From Cristatella mucedo (Eukaryota > Bryozoa > Phylactolaemata > Cristatellidae), in assembly GCA_009760855.2 (NCBI GenBank), contig WPIO01000104.1:1223501-1287500 (forward strand): a stretch of 64,000 nucleotides of DNA, in the 5' to 3' direction. Of the stretch, positions 30,801 through 40,668 are shown in pieces (positions within the stretch are counted from its first letter, which is position 1; the number at the start of each line of letters is the position of its first letter). Made by a program: the position numbers and the translations under genes. The notes below the pieces were generated by a model. That model made no database searches. It was not told the origin of the DNA and saw only the letters and a program-made list of their open reading frames with translations.

Positions 30801-33579
30801 ACTCATTAGCAAGTGCAGGGAACAACTTCCATTCAAGCATATATAAAGTGCCTGGAAAGGGGTTTAGTTATCTTGGGTGATTTACAAACGTCTTAATTGT
30901 GTTAACAATAGTAACAGTAGTAGTATTTTGTGTGATTATTTTTATTATTCACCCCTACAGAGCAAATGATGTGAAGAAAATGTGAGTTTGTAACCCTTTT
31001 AGAATGTTGTCAAGTCAGGGGACACGTCAGTAGGTAGTGATTTCTGACCTTTGGGAACGTACCAACTGAAGGCACTGTTTCTAGGGGATTTGAAGTTAGT
31101 TAGGGGCACAACAAAATGATCGGGGTCAGAAGACCAGTGGCTTCACTTGAGGCTTGATGAGAAACTACCTCAGATTGGTTGGCTGGAGCCTGAAAATGGA
31201 GGAACTTAAAAGTGAATGACATGATCTTGAAAGTAAATACACAGCTTGACTAGGGGGGGGGGCAGCACAGGTTGATGGATGGGAAGTGGTGTAATGTGGC
31301 AATTAAGATGTTTACGGCAAGCCTAGCTGCAGTCTCTCGCAAGCTGTAATTGTCTTATTGCACAGGCAGGAAGACCTGAAAGTAGAGAGTTGCAGAATTC
31401 TACTCGGTATCGTCCCAAATGCTCGGGCCAGCTTGTCTGTGGTGTCCTTATGTATTCAAGCCCAAATTTTTGCAGGTGAATGTAGGCAGGCTTGACTGTG
31501 AAGCTGATGTGATCATCTAGTCAAAAGTCATTTTGGAACGGCACACCTCGATTCCATGCAGAGGCAACTGAACATATGCTAGCCGAGCTAATTTGCTGGG
31601 TTAAGCTTCAAATAAGTGTATATAATTCATTTGTATAGCACCCCAAGCACGACCTCTGCCAGACCAAGGTTTCGTTAGAATTTCTGAGTAACACTTGGTT
31701 TACTCACAATTGCTAGTGGGTTCAATCATCATTCGATTTGAGAGATAATTTTGCTGTCATCCAAGTGTGGATATCAGCAATCAGCATGAGACTTTCAGCC
31801 GTGGCTGTGGCGGCTGCTTTAGAGCCTCGTTCCTCAGTTCGTTGAAGGGGATAAAGGGCAACGAAGATAAAGGGCAACGAGGGTAAAGGGCAACGAGGGT
31901 AACGAGAGCTGGCTGAGATGAATCCGATGCTCCTTAAAGTGCGCTGCGCTGCAACGGATGAACTCGGTCTCCGATTGGCACCCAAAAATGTTCTTATCTT
32001 CCTTCTCTCCTGATGCAGCACCAGGTTCCGTCTATCCTTATCAGCCCACGTGGTAGTTCTGCAACGGCGTTCTGTGCGCCTCATCCACTGTCTGTACTCC
32101 CGTATATCTATGTCTGTACTCCTGTATATCTATGTCTGTACTTCCTGTGTTTCCTGTAGCTGTTCGACTGTCTTGCCGTTTTGTGTGCCAGCTGCTTCGC
32201 TCAGGTTCAAAAGCAGTCTCGATCCGATCTCGATTCTTCATCCTCTACTGCTTGAGCTGAAGGGGTAGGGGAGCTTACTTGGTGGTTTACCCTTATAGTG
32301 GCGGTCACTTGCACGTGTGTGTGTGTGTGTGTGTGCGTGTGCGCGTGCGTGCGCGCATGCGTGTGCGTGCTGAATCAAAGGACAGGCCTGGTGCTGAGAT
32401 ATCGTTGACCAGTCAGCATCTCGGCGCGACTGGCTGCCACTGTATTAATGCCCCCTGTAGTAACGCTGGTGAGCCGTAATGGCTCACTGGGTAAGGCGGT
32501 TGCTTTTCACGACTTCGGCCCCGAGGTCGTGGGTTCGAATCCAGCAGTTGGCGATCCTGTATCGCCACTGCAAGCAGGGGTGATAGCCGTAAAGGCTCTT
32601 CCGTCGCTATACAAAAAGAGTCTGTTAAATTAGAAGTATTTATTTATTCATTCAGCATCCCCTGTAGTAACGCCCTCCTGTAGTAATGCCCCCCCCCCTG
32701 TAGTAATACTGCTGCCGCCTGTGGTTATGCCCCCTGCAGTAATGTCCGCCTCCGTAGTTTTTAGGTCCTCTGTAGTAATAATGAGCTGCTTCCCGTGAGC
32801 CACTTTTCCCTTGGTAGGCGAAGCGAATCTCGTCCCCCTTCCGTTGGCGTATCGACCAGGTTTGAGAAGCTGGACATTACGCCCAAGAGTGCTCACAAGA
32901 TCAGGCCCGTCCTCGAGCAGTGGCTGCGCGAGGCAGAGGAGCAGATCGCCGGCGGCGGCGATGGCCCTGCCGGGGCAGACAACTTCGCCACGGCTGTAAC
33001 CAGCCTCTTCGACCCCGTGGACTCAGCAGCCCGGGGCTGCGGCGCCGGTGCCGCCGAGTGCCCGGACGGCGCCTTGGCCGCGGCGGCGGCAGGCGAACCG
33101 TTGCAGCAAGCTGCCGTCGCGGCAGCGGCGCCGGCAAGAAAGCGCAAGAGGCGCACCTCCTTCACGCCGTTCGCAGTCGACGCGCTGAACGAGTACTTCC
33201 GGCGGAACACGCACCCGTCAGGTTCGTGTTGCGGCCGCCCTGTGCCTCGCCGATGCTGCGTCGTGTCACGTGACTGAACGGCCGCTTTCGCCCGCGTGCC
33301 TCAGGAGCCGAGATGACGGAGCTGGCGAGCCGCTTGAAGTACGAGCGAGAGGTCGTCCGCGTCTGGTTCTGCAACAAGCGGCAGGCGCTGAAGAACGGCT
33401 CGACTCGCCTGCGGCTGTCCTCCGGCGGCTCGCGATCGCTCGAGGGAGCGGCTTCGGCTGATGCAGCGACGGTGGACGCAGCTTCCTCGTCGATCGCCGG
33501 CTCGGCGGCCATTGGCGACGGTGGCGATCGTGACGATCTGTCCGCCTGCGTGGTCGGATCCTCCACACCGTTCGGCTAG
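21777..33579 (+). CDS. POU6F: POU class 6 homeobox transcription factor, eight-exon model
   Basis: Nuclear sequence-specific transcription factor of the POU6 (Brn-5/POU6F1/POU6F2, fly pdm3) class. Exons: 21777-21860, 23168-23432, 25471-25931, 27383-27730, 27884-28361, 29615-29840, 32860-33221, 33305-33579; they sum to 2,499 nt (832 residues plus stop) with all phases matching. Residues 1-546 are a low-complexity Ala/Ser/Gln/Gly-rich activation-type region. The POU-specific domain is at about 574-649 (EEIREFARQFKLRRLSLGLT, EGPAYSQSAICRFEKLDITP), an unusually long linker at 650-713, and the homeodomain at about 714-773 (RKRKRRTSFTP ... EVVRVWFCNKRQALKN), with Trp-Phe-Cys-Asn of recognition helix 3 intact. 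EGPAYSQSAICRFEKLDITP and the RKRKRRTSFTP start are diagnostic for class 6. Exons 6-8 are certain; exons 1-5 rest on splice signals, phase and composition. Confidence 0.93.
21938..22291 (+). repeat. (GA)n microsatellite
   Basis: About 350 bp of GA repeat with GACAGA variants in the proposed intron 1 of POU6F. Confidence 0.98.
22780..22866 (+). mobile_element. LINE-1 3' tail fragment
   Basis: GCAAAGTACCTAGAAAGACA, TGAAGTCGTCTGATGGTGC and a TTATTATT end resemble the LINE-1 tail, in degenerate form. Confidence 0.55.
23168..23432 (+). CDS. POU6F: POU6F exon 2 (proposed)
   Basis: The acceptor follows an uninterrupted CCT-rich tract (23,138-23,167, ending GCTGTAG). The frame enters in phase 0 and encodes an Ala/Pro-rich stretch ending FAVVGSLPWQQLLIPIGS. 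The donor is TCAA|GTATGT in phase 1, which fits exon 3 exactly. An overlapping minus-strand ORF is a shadow. Confidence 0.55.
23938..24062 (+). repeat. Minisatellite, about five copies of 24-25 bp
   Basis: Repeating CACGATCGATCTGCAGACAC with single changes, in POU6F intron 2. Confidence 0.9.
24224..24276. repeat. Perfect inverted repeat, 25-bp arms, 3-bp loop
   Basis: Arms 24,224-24,248 and 24,252-24,276 (beginning CGCAACGTTCTCACGGCTGT) are exact complements around CCA. Confidence 0.95.
24462..24645 (-). mobile_element. SINE-B copy
   Basis: In reverse: CCTTTGTATAGCGCCCTATA, ACTTAATCTCTATTCAGGC, GGGGCTTGAGTCCACGACC, CTTAACCACTGATCAAACCA. It carries a small internal insertion. Confidence 0.8.
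24925..25316 (+). mobile_element. LINE-1 3' end
   Basis: CTCAAATCCTTTGGAGACCG, AGTTCATATGCTGCCAAAGC, CCTGGAACTCACTTTTGAC (C-terminal codons), then the 3' UTR and tail with ATTATTATTATTATA. Confidence 0.88.
25471..25931 (+). CDS. POU6F: POU6F exon 3
   Basis: The acceptor is CGTTCCAG|GCGGC (phase 1) and the donor TGCCAG|GTGTGT (phase 0). It encodes a Gln/Ser/Ala-rich region with LQLLATPTGQLFLAPVGG and ASFQPLTFIHSGTP, the kind of hydrophobic/Gln-rich activation segment found N-terminal in POU6F proteins. Confidence 0.7.
25932..27382. other. POU6F intron 3, GC-rich, with overlapping open frames
   Basis: Several long frames stay open, including a + strand 252-codon one at 26,059-26,817 and minus-strand ones, because the sequence is GC-rich. 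One frame reads DATAIASASFPPPPTTFG then TSDFAPSSLSSVFDVGSDAT, resembling low-complexity protein, but no exon gives phase 0 at both ends. An extra exon cannot be excluded. Confidence 0.4.
27383..27730 (+). CDS. POU6F: POU6F exon 4 (proposed)
   Basis: The acceptor is TGTTGCAG|ATCCTT and the donor AGCCAG|GTGCGT, phase 0 at both ends. It encodes VGDQYAYGPMASLAGGGG, IQIAAGGGGAGFMAQLLS and an Ala/Thr-rich stretch. The last ~30 codons look more protein-like in another frame (see findings). Confidence 0.6.
27845..27873 (+). repeat. (CT)n tract at splice acceptor
   Basis: The CT run ends 10 bp before the acceptor of POU6F exon 5 and supplies its polypyrimidine tract. Confidence 0.95.
27884..28361 (+). 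CDS. POU6F: POU6F exon 5
   Basis: The acceptor is GTCCTCAG|GGCGGC (phase 0) and the donor CTGCG|GTAGGC (phase 1). It encodes GGDDDYGPLPSIQTLAQHCS, then Ser/Ala-rich sequence with YQLYAVAGLPPP. The frame is open across all 159 codons. Confidence 0.7.
28372..28556 (+). mobile_element. SINE-A copy
   Basis: TTGTGGGTTCGATTCCAGCG (B box), GGGCGATCCTTTATCGC, GTAAAGGCTCTTCTGTCGCT, ATACAAAAAGAGGCTG, TTATTTATTTTATT tail. It begins only about 10 bp after the exon 5 donor. Confidence 0.88.
28775..29000 (-). mobile_element. LINE-2 3' end fragment
   Basis: In reverse it parallels 35.56-35.75 kb: GTAACATAGCATATCTCCTC, CGTCTGTAACTCCGCGAAGC, TAGCGCTCAAAGCCCAAGCG. Confidence 0.6.
29001..29614. other. POU6F intron 5, 3' part
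   Basis: GC-rich unique sequence upstream of the POU exon with a small palindrome at about 29,463-29,490 (GGAGCCTGCAGC). Open frames here on both strands have no recognisable content. Confidence 0.4.
29615..29840 (+). CDS. POU6F: POU6F exon 6, POU-specific domain N-terminal half
   Basis: The acceptor is CCGTTGCAG|ACGACG and the donor TTTGCAG|GTGCGT (phase 2, splitting Arg). It encodes EEIREFARQFKLRRLSLGLT, QTQVGQALSGATSEGPAYSQ and SAICR. Two extra residues sit between QAL and EGPAYSQ compared with human POU6F1, at the site where a POU6F2 isoform carries its insert. Confidence 0.95.
30110..30185 (-). mobile_element. SINE/LINE tail fragment
   Basis: AATGCATTTGTATAGCCCCA, CAGAGAACTGTGTCTCTGTC, TAGGCTCTTTGCATATG resembles the shared SINE-B/LINE-1 3' tail in reverse. 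Part of the fragment was probably lost. Confidence 0.5.
30335..30470 (-). mobile_element. SINE-B copy
   Basis: In reverse: AATTCACTTGTATTTTAGTG, TCCCAAGAGAGCTCGAGCCT, GGTTCGAGGCAAGCACCTTA, GCCACTGGGCCAAGCC. The tail joins directly to the B-box region; the middle is missing. Confidence 0.7.
30690..30900. mobile_element. SINE-B/LINE tail fragments, both orientations
   Basis: At 30,690-30,755 the reverse tail (TATATAGCATCCCAAGAGAA) and at 30,838-30,900 the forward tail (TATAAAGTGCCTGGAAAGGG, TTAGTTATCTTGGGTG). Confidence 0.5.
30955..31790 (-). mobile_element. LINE-1 fragment, degenerate
   Basis: In reverse it follows the 8-9 kb LINE: GTCAAGTCAGGGGACACGTC, GGAACGTACCAACTGAAGGC, CTAGCCGAGCTAATTTGCT, GTCATCCAAGTGTGGATATC. 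Lies in POU6F intron 6. A SINE-B tail fragment at 31,618-31,680 interrupts it. Confidence 0.75.
31844..31908 (+). repeat. 18-bp tandem repeat, about three copies
   Basis: AAAGGGCAACGAAGATAAAG-type units repeat in tandem. Confidence 0.8.
32313..32368 (+). repeat. Alternating purine-pyrimidine (GT/GC) run
   Basis: A GTGTGT tract passes into GCGCGTGCGTGCGCGC; the sequence is of the kind prone to Z-DNA. Confidence 0.85.
32440..32790 (+). repeat. Minisatellite split by a SINE
   Basis: CCCCCTGTAGTAACGC-like units occur at 32,446-32,465 and then about eight times from 32,655 to 32,790; a SINE-A lies between the two parts. Confidence 0.7.
32466..32650 (+). mobile_element. SINE-A, the most intact copy
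   Basis: GTGAGCCGTAATGGCTCACT, GGGTAAGGCGGTTGC, GACTTCGGCCCCGAGGTCG, TGGGTTCGAATCCAGCAG (B box), GCGATCCTGTATCGCCACTG, GTAAAGGCTCTTCCGTCGCT, ATACAAAAAGAGTCTGTTAA, ATTTATTTATT tail. tRNA-like head, about 185 bp. Confidence 0.92.
32860..33221 (+). CDS. POU6F: POU6F exon 7, POU-S C-terminus, linker, homeodomain start
   Basis: The acceptor is CGACCAG|GTTTGAG and the donor CCGTCAG|GTTCGT (phase 1). It encodes FEKLDITPKSAHKIRPVLEQ, WLREAEEQ, a 64-residue Gly/Ala-rich linker, then RKRKRRTSFTPFAVDALNEY. Confidence 0.95.
33305..33579 (+). CDS. POU6F: POU6F exon 8, homeodomain helix 3 and C-terminus
   Basis: The acceptor is GCCTCAG|GAGCCG. It encodes MTELASRLKYEREVVRVWFC then NKRQALKN, the DNA-recognition helix, and a Ser/Ala-rich tail of about 60 residues ending at TAG (33,577-33,579). 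Confidence 0.95.
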
Positions 33580-34562
<983 letters not shown>

Positions 34563-34748
34563 AATAAATAAATAAATGCTAGCTGATTTAACAGCCTCTT
34601 TTTGTATAGCGACAGAGGAGCCTTTACGGCTATCACCACCGCTTGCAGTGGCGATAAAGGATCGCCCACTGCAGGATTCGAGCCCACGACCTCGGGGGCC
34701 GAGGTCGTGAAAAGCAACCGCCTTACCTAGTGAGCCATTACGGCTCAC
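34563..34748 (-). mobile_element. SINE-A copy
   Basis: In reverse: AAATAAATAAATAAATGC tail, TAGCTGATTTAACAGCC, GCGACAGAGGAGCC, GATAAAGGATCGCCCACTGC, GAGCCCACGACCTCGG, GCCTTACCTAGTGAGCC. Confidence 0.92.
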
Positions 34749-35559
34749 CAGTGACATTTGTAGCCGTCTGCCTCGCCCTCAACCTTCGCTTGGCATTTCG
34801 TTCTGTTTGCAGTTGAACCATCTCTCTCTATCTCGCCATCTCTCCTTTTCTCTGTCACTCTATCTGTCTGTCTCTCTCGACTCCGGCTAGAAGTAATAAA
34901 CCGTTACGAAGTATTGGCCGCTGCTTGCTTTATACGAAATACCAACGCATCGCAGAGCAGCAGGCTGTGGCCTGCACAGCCGGTCGAACGTCGTTTAGTT
35001 AGCGACCGTGCCTCGGCGTTTTTCTCAAAGGTATTTCTTCGGCTTAGGCGTAGGCGTACCTTGAAAGTGTTGAGGGTCACGATGGGAGATAACTGCCTTA
35101 ACGTGTGAGCCAGTGCTGAGCCGCACGAGCCAGTGCACTTTTGTGCACAAGGTTGGGCTTAGCTCACGCATAAATCACTGGATCAGCAATAGGTAAAGGG
35201 TACTTGCGGCCTCAGCTGACGTTTCGTCGGCACTTGCCTGTCTATGTTTCGTGTATCGACGGCTCCACTTGTGCATGAGCAGGCCAGCTGTGCACTGATG
35301 TCGCTATTGCTGCCCATCTAAATACAGTACAGTAAATACTGCATGCCTTACGGCTCTGCACATGCCGAGCGTGGGTTCACCGGGTGCGTTGGTCTTCTTA
35401 TTCCACCAAACTGATAGACCTTGAATTCGTCAAGATCGCCACAGGATCAACCTAGGTCTTTGTTACTTTGATGCTGGCTAGCGATCTTAGGAGATCTCTT
35501 ACTCATAGTGTGTAGTGCTATAGTCAACAGATATGTGCTCGCTATCGTTACAATGTAAT
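34749..35559. other. No recognised feature
   Basis: No exon or repeat family assigned. An AATAAA at 34,895-34,900 could serve POU6F. Confidence 0.35.
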
Positions 35560-36090
35560 GTAACGTCTTCTCCATCTGTAACTCCAAAGCCGCAAGTGGG
35601 TGTTATGTGGAAGAGTTTTTTTCAATAGCGCACTCAAAACCTAAGCGGATTTCGGTGTGCAGACAGTAGCCAGAAGACTTCATCTCACACTGCAATGAGA
35701 AAGTGAGAAGCACAGTTGAGTCATCAGGGCAGTCGATGGTGTGATGAGCATGTTGGTAGCAGCTCATGACGGTGACAAGGATGCGCCACAGTCGGCAGCG
35801 AGGGATTACATGTCGTTGCATAAGACTCGTGGAAGTGAGTTCCACAGTTTAGCACCGGCAGAGCAAAAGCTTCTGTCGCCACCGGTCTCCAGGCAGAATC
35901 TCGGAACAGCTAATTTATTGCCCCTAGATGACCCGAGGGCACGGGGAGGCTGGAACTGCTGCAGCAGTTCAGCTAGGTATGGTGGAGCCAAGCCGTGGCC
36001 TTGGCCTCGTGGGTCATCAGCGTATGAACATTGCTCTGCATCCGTTGACCGACCGGGAGCCATCGCAGCTCTCCTTCAGTCAACGAGGCC
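35560..36090 (-). mobile_element. LINE-2 3' end
   Basis: Minus-strand translation gives PPYLAELLQQFQPP, NKLAVPRFC and CSAGAKLWNSLPRVL, the C-terminal signature of CR1/L2-group LINEs, followed by GTGCGCTATTGAAAAAAACT and a GTAACACCCAC-type tail. Confidence 0.8.
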
Positions 36091-36122
36091 GGTCGAGCGA
36101 TTTGTTGCCTTGCAGCCATCTT

Positions 36123-36305
36123 CAGGCCGTGATAGCCCGGGAGTTAAGGAGCTTGCTCTTCACGACACAGAGGGGTCGTTGGTTTGAATCCTGCATCAGT
36201 GGACGATTCCTTATTGCCAACCGCAAGCGGTCGCCATGGCCGCAAAGGCTCTTCTTCGGCTGTACAGACGAGGCTGTTAAATCGGCTAATATTTATTACT
36301 ACTAT
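36123..36305 (+). mobile_element. SINE-A copy
   Basis: GCCGTGATAGCCCGGGAGTT, AGGAGCTTGCTCTTCACGAC, GCAAAGGCTCTTCTTCGGCT, GTACAGACGAGGCTGTTAAA, TCGGCTAATATTTATTA. Confidence 0.82.
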
Positions 36306-36979
36306 TAGCATCATTTACTGCTGAGGCTCGGTGGGTTTTGTCGTTAGCCCAGCCATAATGGAATAGCAGTACTCCGGCGTAGACAGAACCAGGAAGCTAG
36401 TTAAATTTCTAGAAAGCCGCTTTAGTAGACGGTCCCTTATCTTACACAGGGATCATACGTGATGGCTAGCCAGGGTAACAGCTTTCCTCATGAAACTTTC
36501 GAAATTTCAGCTGCTATCAAAGAGGACACGTAAATTCCGAGCGCACGGTGAAGGTTGCACTACAGCATCAATTAGTAGCTCAGTCTCCTAGTAAACTTCA
36601 CGCCCGGGGTTTCCGGCGAGCAGGGGCTCGGTTTTTATCGTCGTTTAGAGTACGGAAGTCGGCCTACATCCGGGCTCGAATGTTTGCTAGGCAAGCATTC
36701 GGTTTACCAGTCGCTGCAGCTGATTCTGACTATTTGAACGACGAATATCTATGCTGAGTCAGAAAAGATCATCAATCGCCGAAGCACTTATCCCAGAAGC
36801 TGTGAAGCGTGGAGCGAACTTTTCCCATTTGAACCATTCCCATTTTCCCATTGAATCACTTTTCCCAGAAGCTGGTATAAGTGAAGCGTAGCGAAGGACA
36901 GTCCTTCACAGATGACTGGTCTTCTGGATGAGACTCGACCACCGCGCGAGACGGATTGAGCATGATCACAGACGAGTGT
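36306..36979. other. Probable transposon debris
   Basis: An early block (GTTTTGTCGTTAGCCCAGCC, AATGGAATAGCAGTACTCCG) resembles reverse-oriented LINE sequence; the rest is unassigned. Confidence 0.35.
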
Positions 36980-37330
36980 GATTTGAACCGTGCCAGTGCC
37001 TCGTCAGCCAGACCAATCGTCCTCATTCGTTCGAGTAGGTATTGCGATCAATAGTGTCGAACGCTGCCGATAGATCGAGCAGGACCCGGGCAGTAACGTT
37101 GACGTCACCACCACCGCAGAGGATGTTGTTGGTCGCGCGGAGGAGAGCAGCTTCAGTTGAGCGGTGTCGCTTGAATGCAAGCGGAATTTTTTCTGACAAA
37201 TCGCTCTTTTCAGTGTGTTCTGCAAGCTGCTTAGCGACGATCTTTTCGAAAATCTTACACACAAAAGGATGAATGCAAACTAGGCATTAGTTTGCTAGGA
37301 ACTCTGGATCCAATGCAGGCTTCTTAAGTA
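36980..37330 (-). mobile_element. LINE-1 reverse-transcriptase fragment
   Basis: Minus-strand frame encodes FEKIVAKQLAEHTEKSDLSE, FKRHRSTEAALLRATNNIL and VLLDLSAAFDTID, RT blocks 2-3 of a jockey-superfamily LINE. Confidence 0.88.
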
Positions 37331-37629
37331 TGGGTCGAACAATTGCTGATTTAAAAGACCAATGTCCATCATCGAGCCAAGAGAGAACACCTTACCTCTG
37401 GCTAGCGACGATCCCTATCATGGACGATTGGACGGCTCCCTCCTCCCCGCTCGTAGCTTCAGCAGACATCCAGCTAAACCTGCCCACTCCCTCTACTGCT
37501 AAAAACTGCTTCGCTGTCATGCACTTCATCCTGTCGCCTGCATCTAAGAGCAAGTTCATCAGGTCCCCTGCATCTAAGATCAGGTTTGAGTCGATTAACA
37601 GGATAAGCAATCTACTTCAAGGCTACATC

Positions 37630-38095
37630 ACTCACTCTTAGGTCTATTCATTCTTTGGCTCCAGCCTACCTATCAGGTCTACTGCCCCAATAGGCTAAAC
37701 ATAGTACCACCCACTTTCGGAATCTAATTTTTAACCTATACCTGGTACGAACCTCAAATTCTTTGGAGACCATGCCTGAAGTTCGTTTGCTCCAAAGCCT
37801 GGAACTCACTCCCGACTTGCGTCAGAACATCCCCTGACTTGACCACATTTAAAAAGAACTTAAAAAACACGCCTATTTAGGACAGCACTTAGTGGGTCCC
37901 TGTGATCCGTCCTTCATGTGCTTATGCGTGCTGACCCTGTGCATGTCACCCCTAACCATGTTATTCATATTGTTTGTTTATCAAGCATGATATTACTCAC
38001 CATTCAATTGCATTTCCCTTTGCAGCAAATATAAAGCGCCTAGAAAGAGATTGAGTTCTCTGAGGGCGCTTTATCAAGTACATTATTATTAATAT
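37630..38095 (+). mobile_element. LINE-1 3' end
   Basis: TTGGCTCCAGCCTACCTATC, CATTTAAAAAGAACTTAAAA, then 3' UTR and tail AAAGCGCCTAGAAAGAGATT, GAGTTCTCTGAGGGCGC, ATTATTATTAAT. Confidence 0.9.
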
Positions 38096-38199
38096 AGGTC
38101 TCCTGCATCTAAGGCCAGGTTTGAGTCAAATGACAGGAAAAGCAGATGTGCTGGGGCTTTAGGCTATCGAAAGGTGACCGGCTTGAGCCTTCGCTAAAA

Positions 38200-38691
38200 A
38201 TATACTTAGTAGCAACATTTATTGCTAAAATTTGGGCTTGTTTAGATAAGGATACCACGTCTAAGTTGGTCCATGCATTCGTGACATCTCGTCTCGAGTT
38301 CTGCCACACACTGCTTACTGGCCTACCAGCATGTGCGATCAGGCGATTATAGCTGGTGCAAAACTCTGCAGCTAGGCTTCTCTGTCGTGAGCGTCGCAGT
38401 TGCCACATCACACCACTTCTCGCCGACCTGCACTGGCTACCAGTCAAGCAACGGATCGACTTCAAAGTTTTGTCTCTCACTTTTAGGTCACTCCATTCTT
38501 TGGCTCCAACCTATCTCTCAGATATACTACCCCATCAGGCCAAGCATCGTACCACCCGCTTTTCGGAATCCAACAGTCTAGAAATACCTCGTGCAAACCT
38601 CAAATCCTTTGGAGACCGTGCATGTAGTTCGTATGCTCCCTAAGCGTGGAACTCCTTCCCGACTTGCGTCAGAACATCTCCTGACTTGACT
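38200..38691 (+). mobile_element. LINE-1 3' coding portion
   Basis: Translates to VHAFVTSRLEFCHTLLTGLP, LADLHWLPVKQRIDFKVL and LAPTYLSDI, as in the 12 kb copy; continues after an insertion at 38,692. Confidence 0.88.
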
Positions 38692-38996
38692 GTGAGACGC
38701 AGTGCTGCCGTGAAGCCATTCACCAGTCAATGGTCGAGAAAACTATGGTAGTTTCAAAGCCTCAGCCGACAAACATAACGTGGACCGTATCCAAATACGG
38801 AAATATGGACTAAGAACAAGTAACAAACGGGTCCAATATATAGTAGTCCTGAATGAATACTATTGGCTTCGGTACAGCCAATCAGCTGTAGTCTGCAGCT
38901 CCAAGAGTAGCCGGTCTTCTGAGTCCCTCAGTGATGCACTGAAGGTCAAGGTGAAGTTACCCGGCACAATGGCTGTAAAGCAGATTCAGCCAACAT
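38692..38996 (+). mobile_element. Dispersed repeat C, copy 2, inserted in LINE-1
   Basis: About 305 bp interrupt the LINE exactly between CCCCTGACTTGAC-type sequence and CACATTTAAAAAG; TTGAC/TGAC occurs at both edges as a likely target duplication. The 3' part matches 8,395-8,575. Confidence 0.6.
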
Positions 38997-39293
38997 TGAC
39001 CACATTTAAAAAGAACTTAAAAACACACGTATTTATGACAGCATTTAGTGGGTCCCTGTGATTCGTCCTTCATGTGCTTATGCGTGCTGACAATGTACAT
39101 GCTGTCACTAACCACATTTGCATGCTGACCCTGTGCATGTCACCCCTAACCACGTTGTTCATGTTGTTTATCAAGCATAATATTACTCCCGATTCGATTC
39201 AATCGCGTTTCCCTTTGCAGCAAATGTAAAGCGCCAAGGAAGAGATTGAGTTCTCTGATGGCGCTTTATCAAGTGCATTGTTATTATTATTAA
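38997..39293 (+). mobile_element. LINE-1 3' UTR and tail
   Basis: Continuation of the 38.2 kb copy: GGTCCCTGTGATTCGTCCTT, CAGCAAATGTAAAGCGCC, GTTATTATTATTAATA. Confidence 0.88.
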
Positions 39294-39380
39294 TATGACT
39301 TTATTATAAATTAACACGCCATTAACATATATTAACAGCAGCATCCCACAGGCCATCCCTGTAATCGGCGAACGCAGCCG

Positions 39381-39677
39381 TTAACGACGTGTTAACAACC
39401 GTCGTCGACGTGTTAACGCTTCCCCTTTAATCCCTCGCGAATGCGCTGGCTTATGCCCCGAGCACAGTGACCAGAGCCAGCCGAATACTATGGCGGAATC
39501 GGTTACGACGACAACGGTCTTCAGGTCCCATGCAATCGCAATGTTGACTCCTTTCAGAACCGACTCCAACTCTGCCAAATTAATATGAGCTGAGTCGTCA
39601 GCCTTTCGAAGCCACGACGCGTCCTCTATAATGGGGTCCTCAGCAAGGACGCTGCGATACACTTCCTCCGCCGTCAC
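39381..39677 (-). mobile_element. LTR-retrotransposon RNase H fragment
   Basis: A 98-codon frame contains DDSAHINLAELESVLKGVNI and VVVVTDSAIVFGWLWSL, the conserved Glu- and Asp-bearing strands of RNase H in Ty3-like LTR retrotransposons. No other pol domain is next to it. Confidence 0.75.
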
Positions 39678-40057
39678 TTAAGACGTCGGCATTGTTCAAT
39701 CCCAGCCTTCTCCGCTGGCTCTCCGCTGGCTCTCCGCTTTATGTAGCTACAGGCTACCTAACTGCTGCTCGGAGGAGGCGCGCTGGAACGCGGCCTTTCG
39801 CGACCCGCCTGCTACAAGGGCCACGGCGCATCTTCACTGAGATCTCCACCGTCGCTGCTGCGGTGGTTTTGCGGACCGCAGCCTCCGCTGCTCCCTCCTC
39901 TCCTCTGCAGCCGCCGTCTTGATGCTGGTCGTCGCGACTGGCAAGTCTCTGGTATTTAATTATAAACTAGACAGCAGCCGCGAAGTAGGTCGCGTTTTGT
40001 CAACTAATAAATGCACGCCACTACGGGCGAGTACGAATGTATGCCAGTCACTCCGGA

Positions 40058-40164
40058 GAGCGAGAGAGAGAGGGAGAGAGAGCGAGGGGGAGAGAGCGAG
40101 AGAGCGAGAGCGAGAGAGCGAAAGAGATTCAGAGAGAGAGAGAGAGCGAGAGAGAGAGCGAGAG

Positions 40165-40219
<55 letters not shown>

Positions 40220-40263
40220 GAGAGAGGGAGAGCCAGAGAGCGAGAGAGAGAGAGAGAGAGAGC
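40058..40263 (+). repeat. (GA)n microsatellite with GCGA variants
   Basis: About 205 bp of GAGA with regular GAGC interruptions. Confidence 0.98.
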
Positions 40264-40668
40264 CCCGGATACCGGTAGCGGGCTTTTCCCCGATGCGGTG
40301 CAGTGGCTTCCGCGTCAGGACAGAACTTGGCCGCCAACGAAGCGCTCTCGCTAAAATGTTGCGCATAGCGGAATACTTGAATGATATAATGAATGAATAC
40401 TTCGCATAGTAACACAGACCGGTCGAGCGCAACGCTGGCGACGAAGGGCGCACAGCCCAGCCCGGCGCCCCCTCCTTCAAAACTGCCGCGCTAGTTTGGC
40501 GGGTTAACGTGCCCTGTTTTGATGACCGAGGTCAAGGTGCTCGTTTTTCGAAACCGACGCTGTCAACGTGCGGCGTATGCGAAGCGCCTGCACGCCGCAT
40601 CGGTAAACGAGATCATTCCTAAACGTGCACTGGGGTAGCTCTCAGCTTAGCCGCGATGGGAGCCCTTG

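Noticed and set aside
32893-33210. Minus-strand Ala/Pro-rich ORFs
   Set aside because: Antisense of the certain POU6F exon 7.
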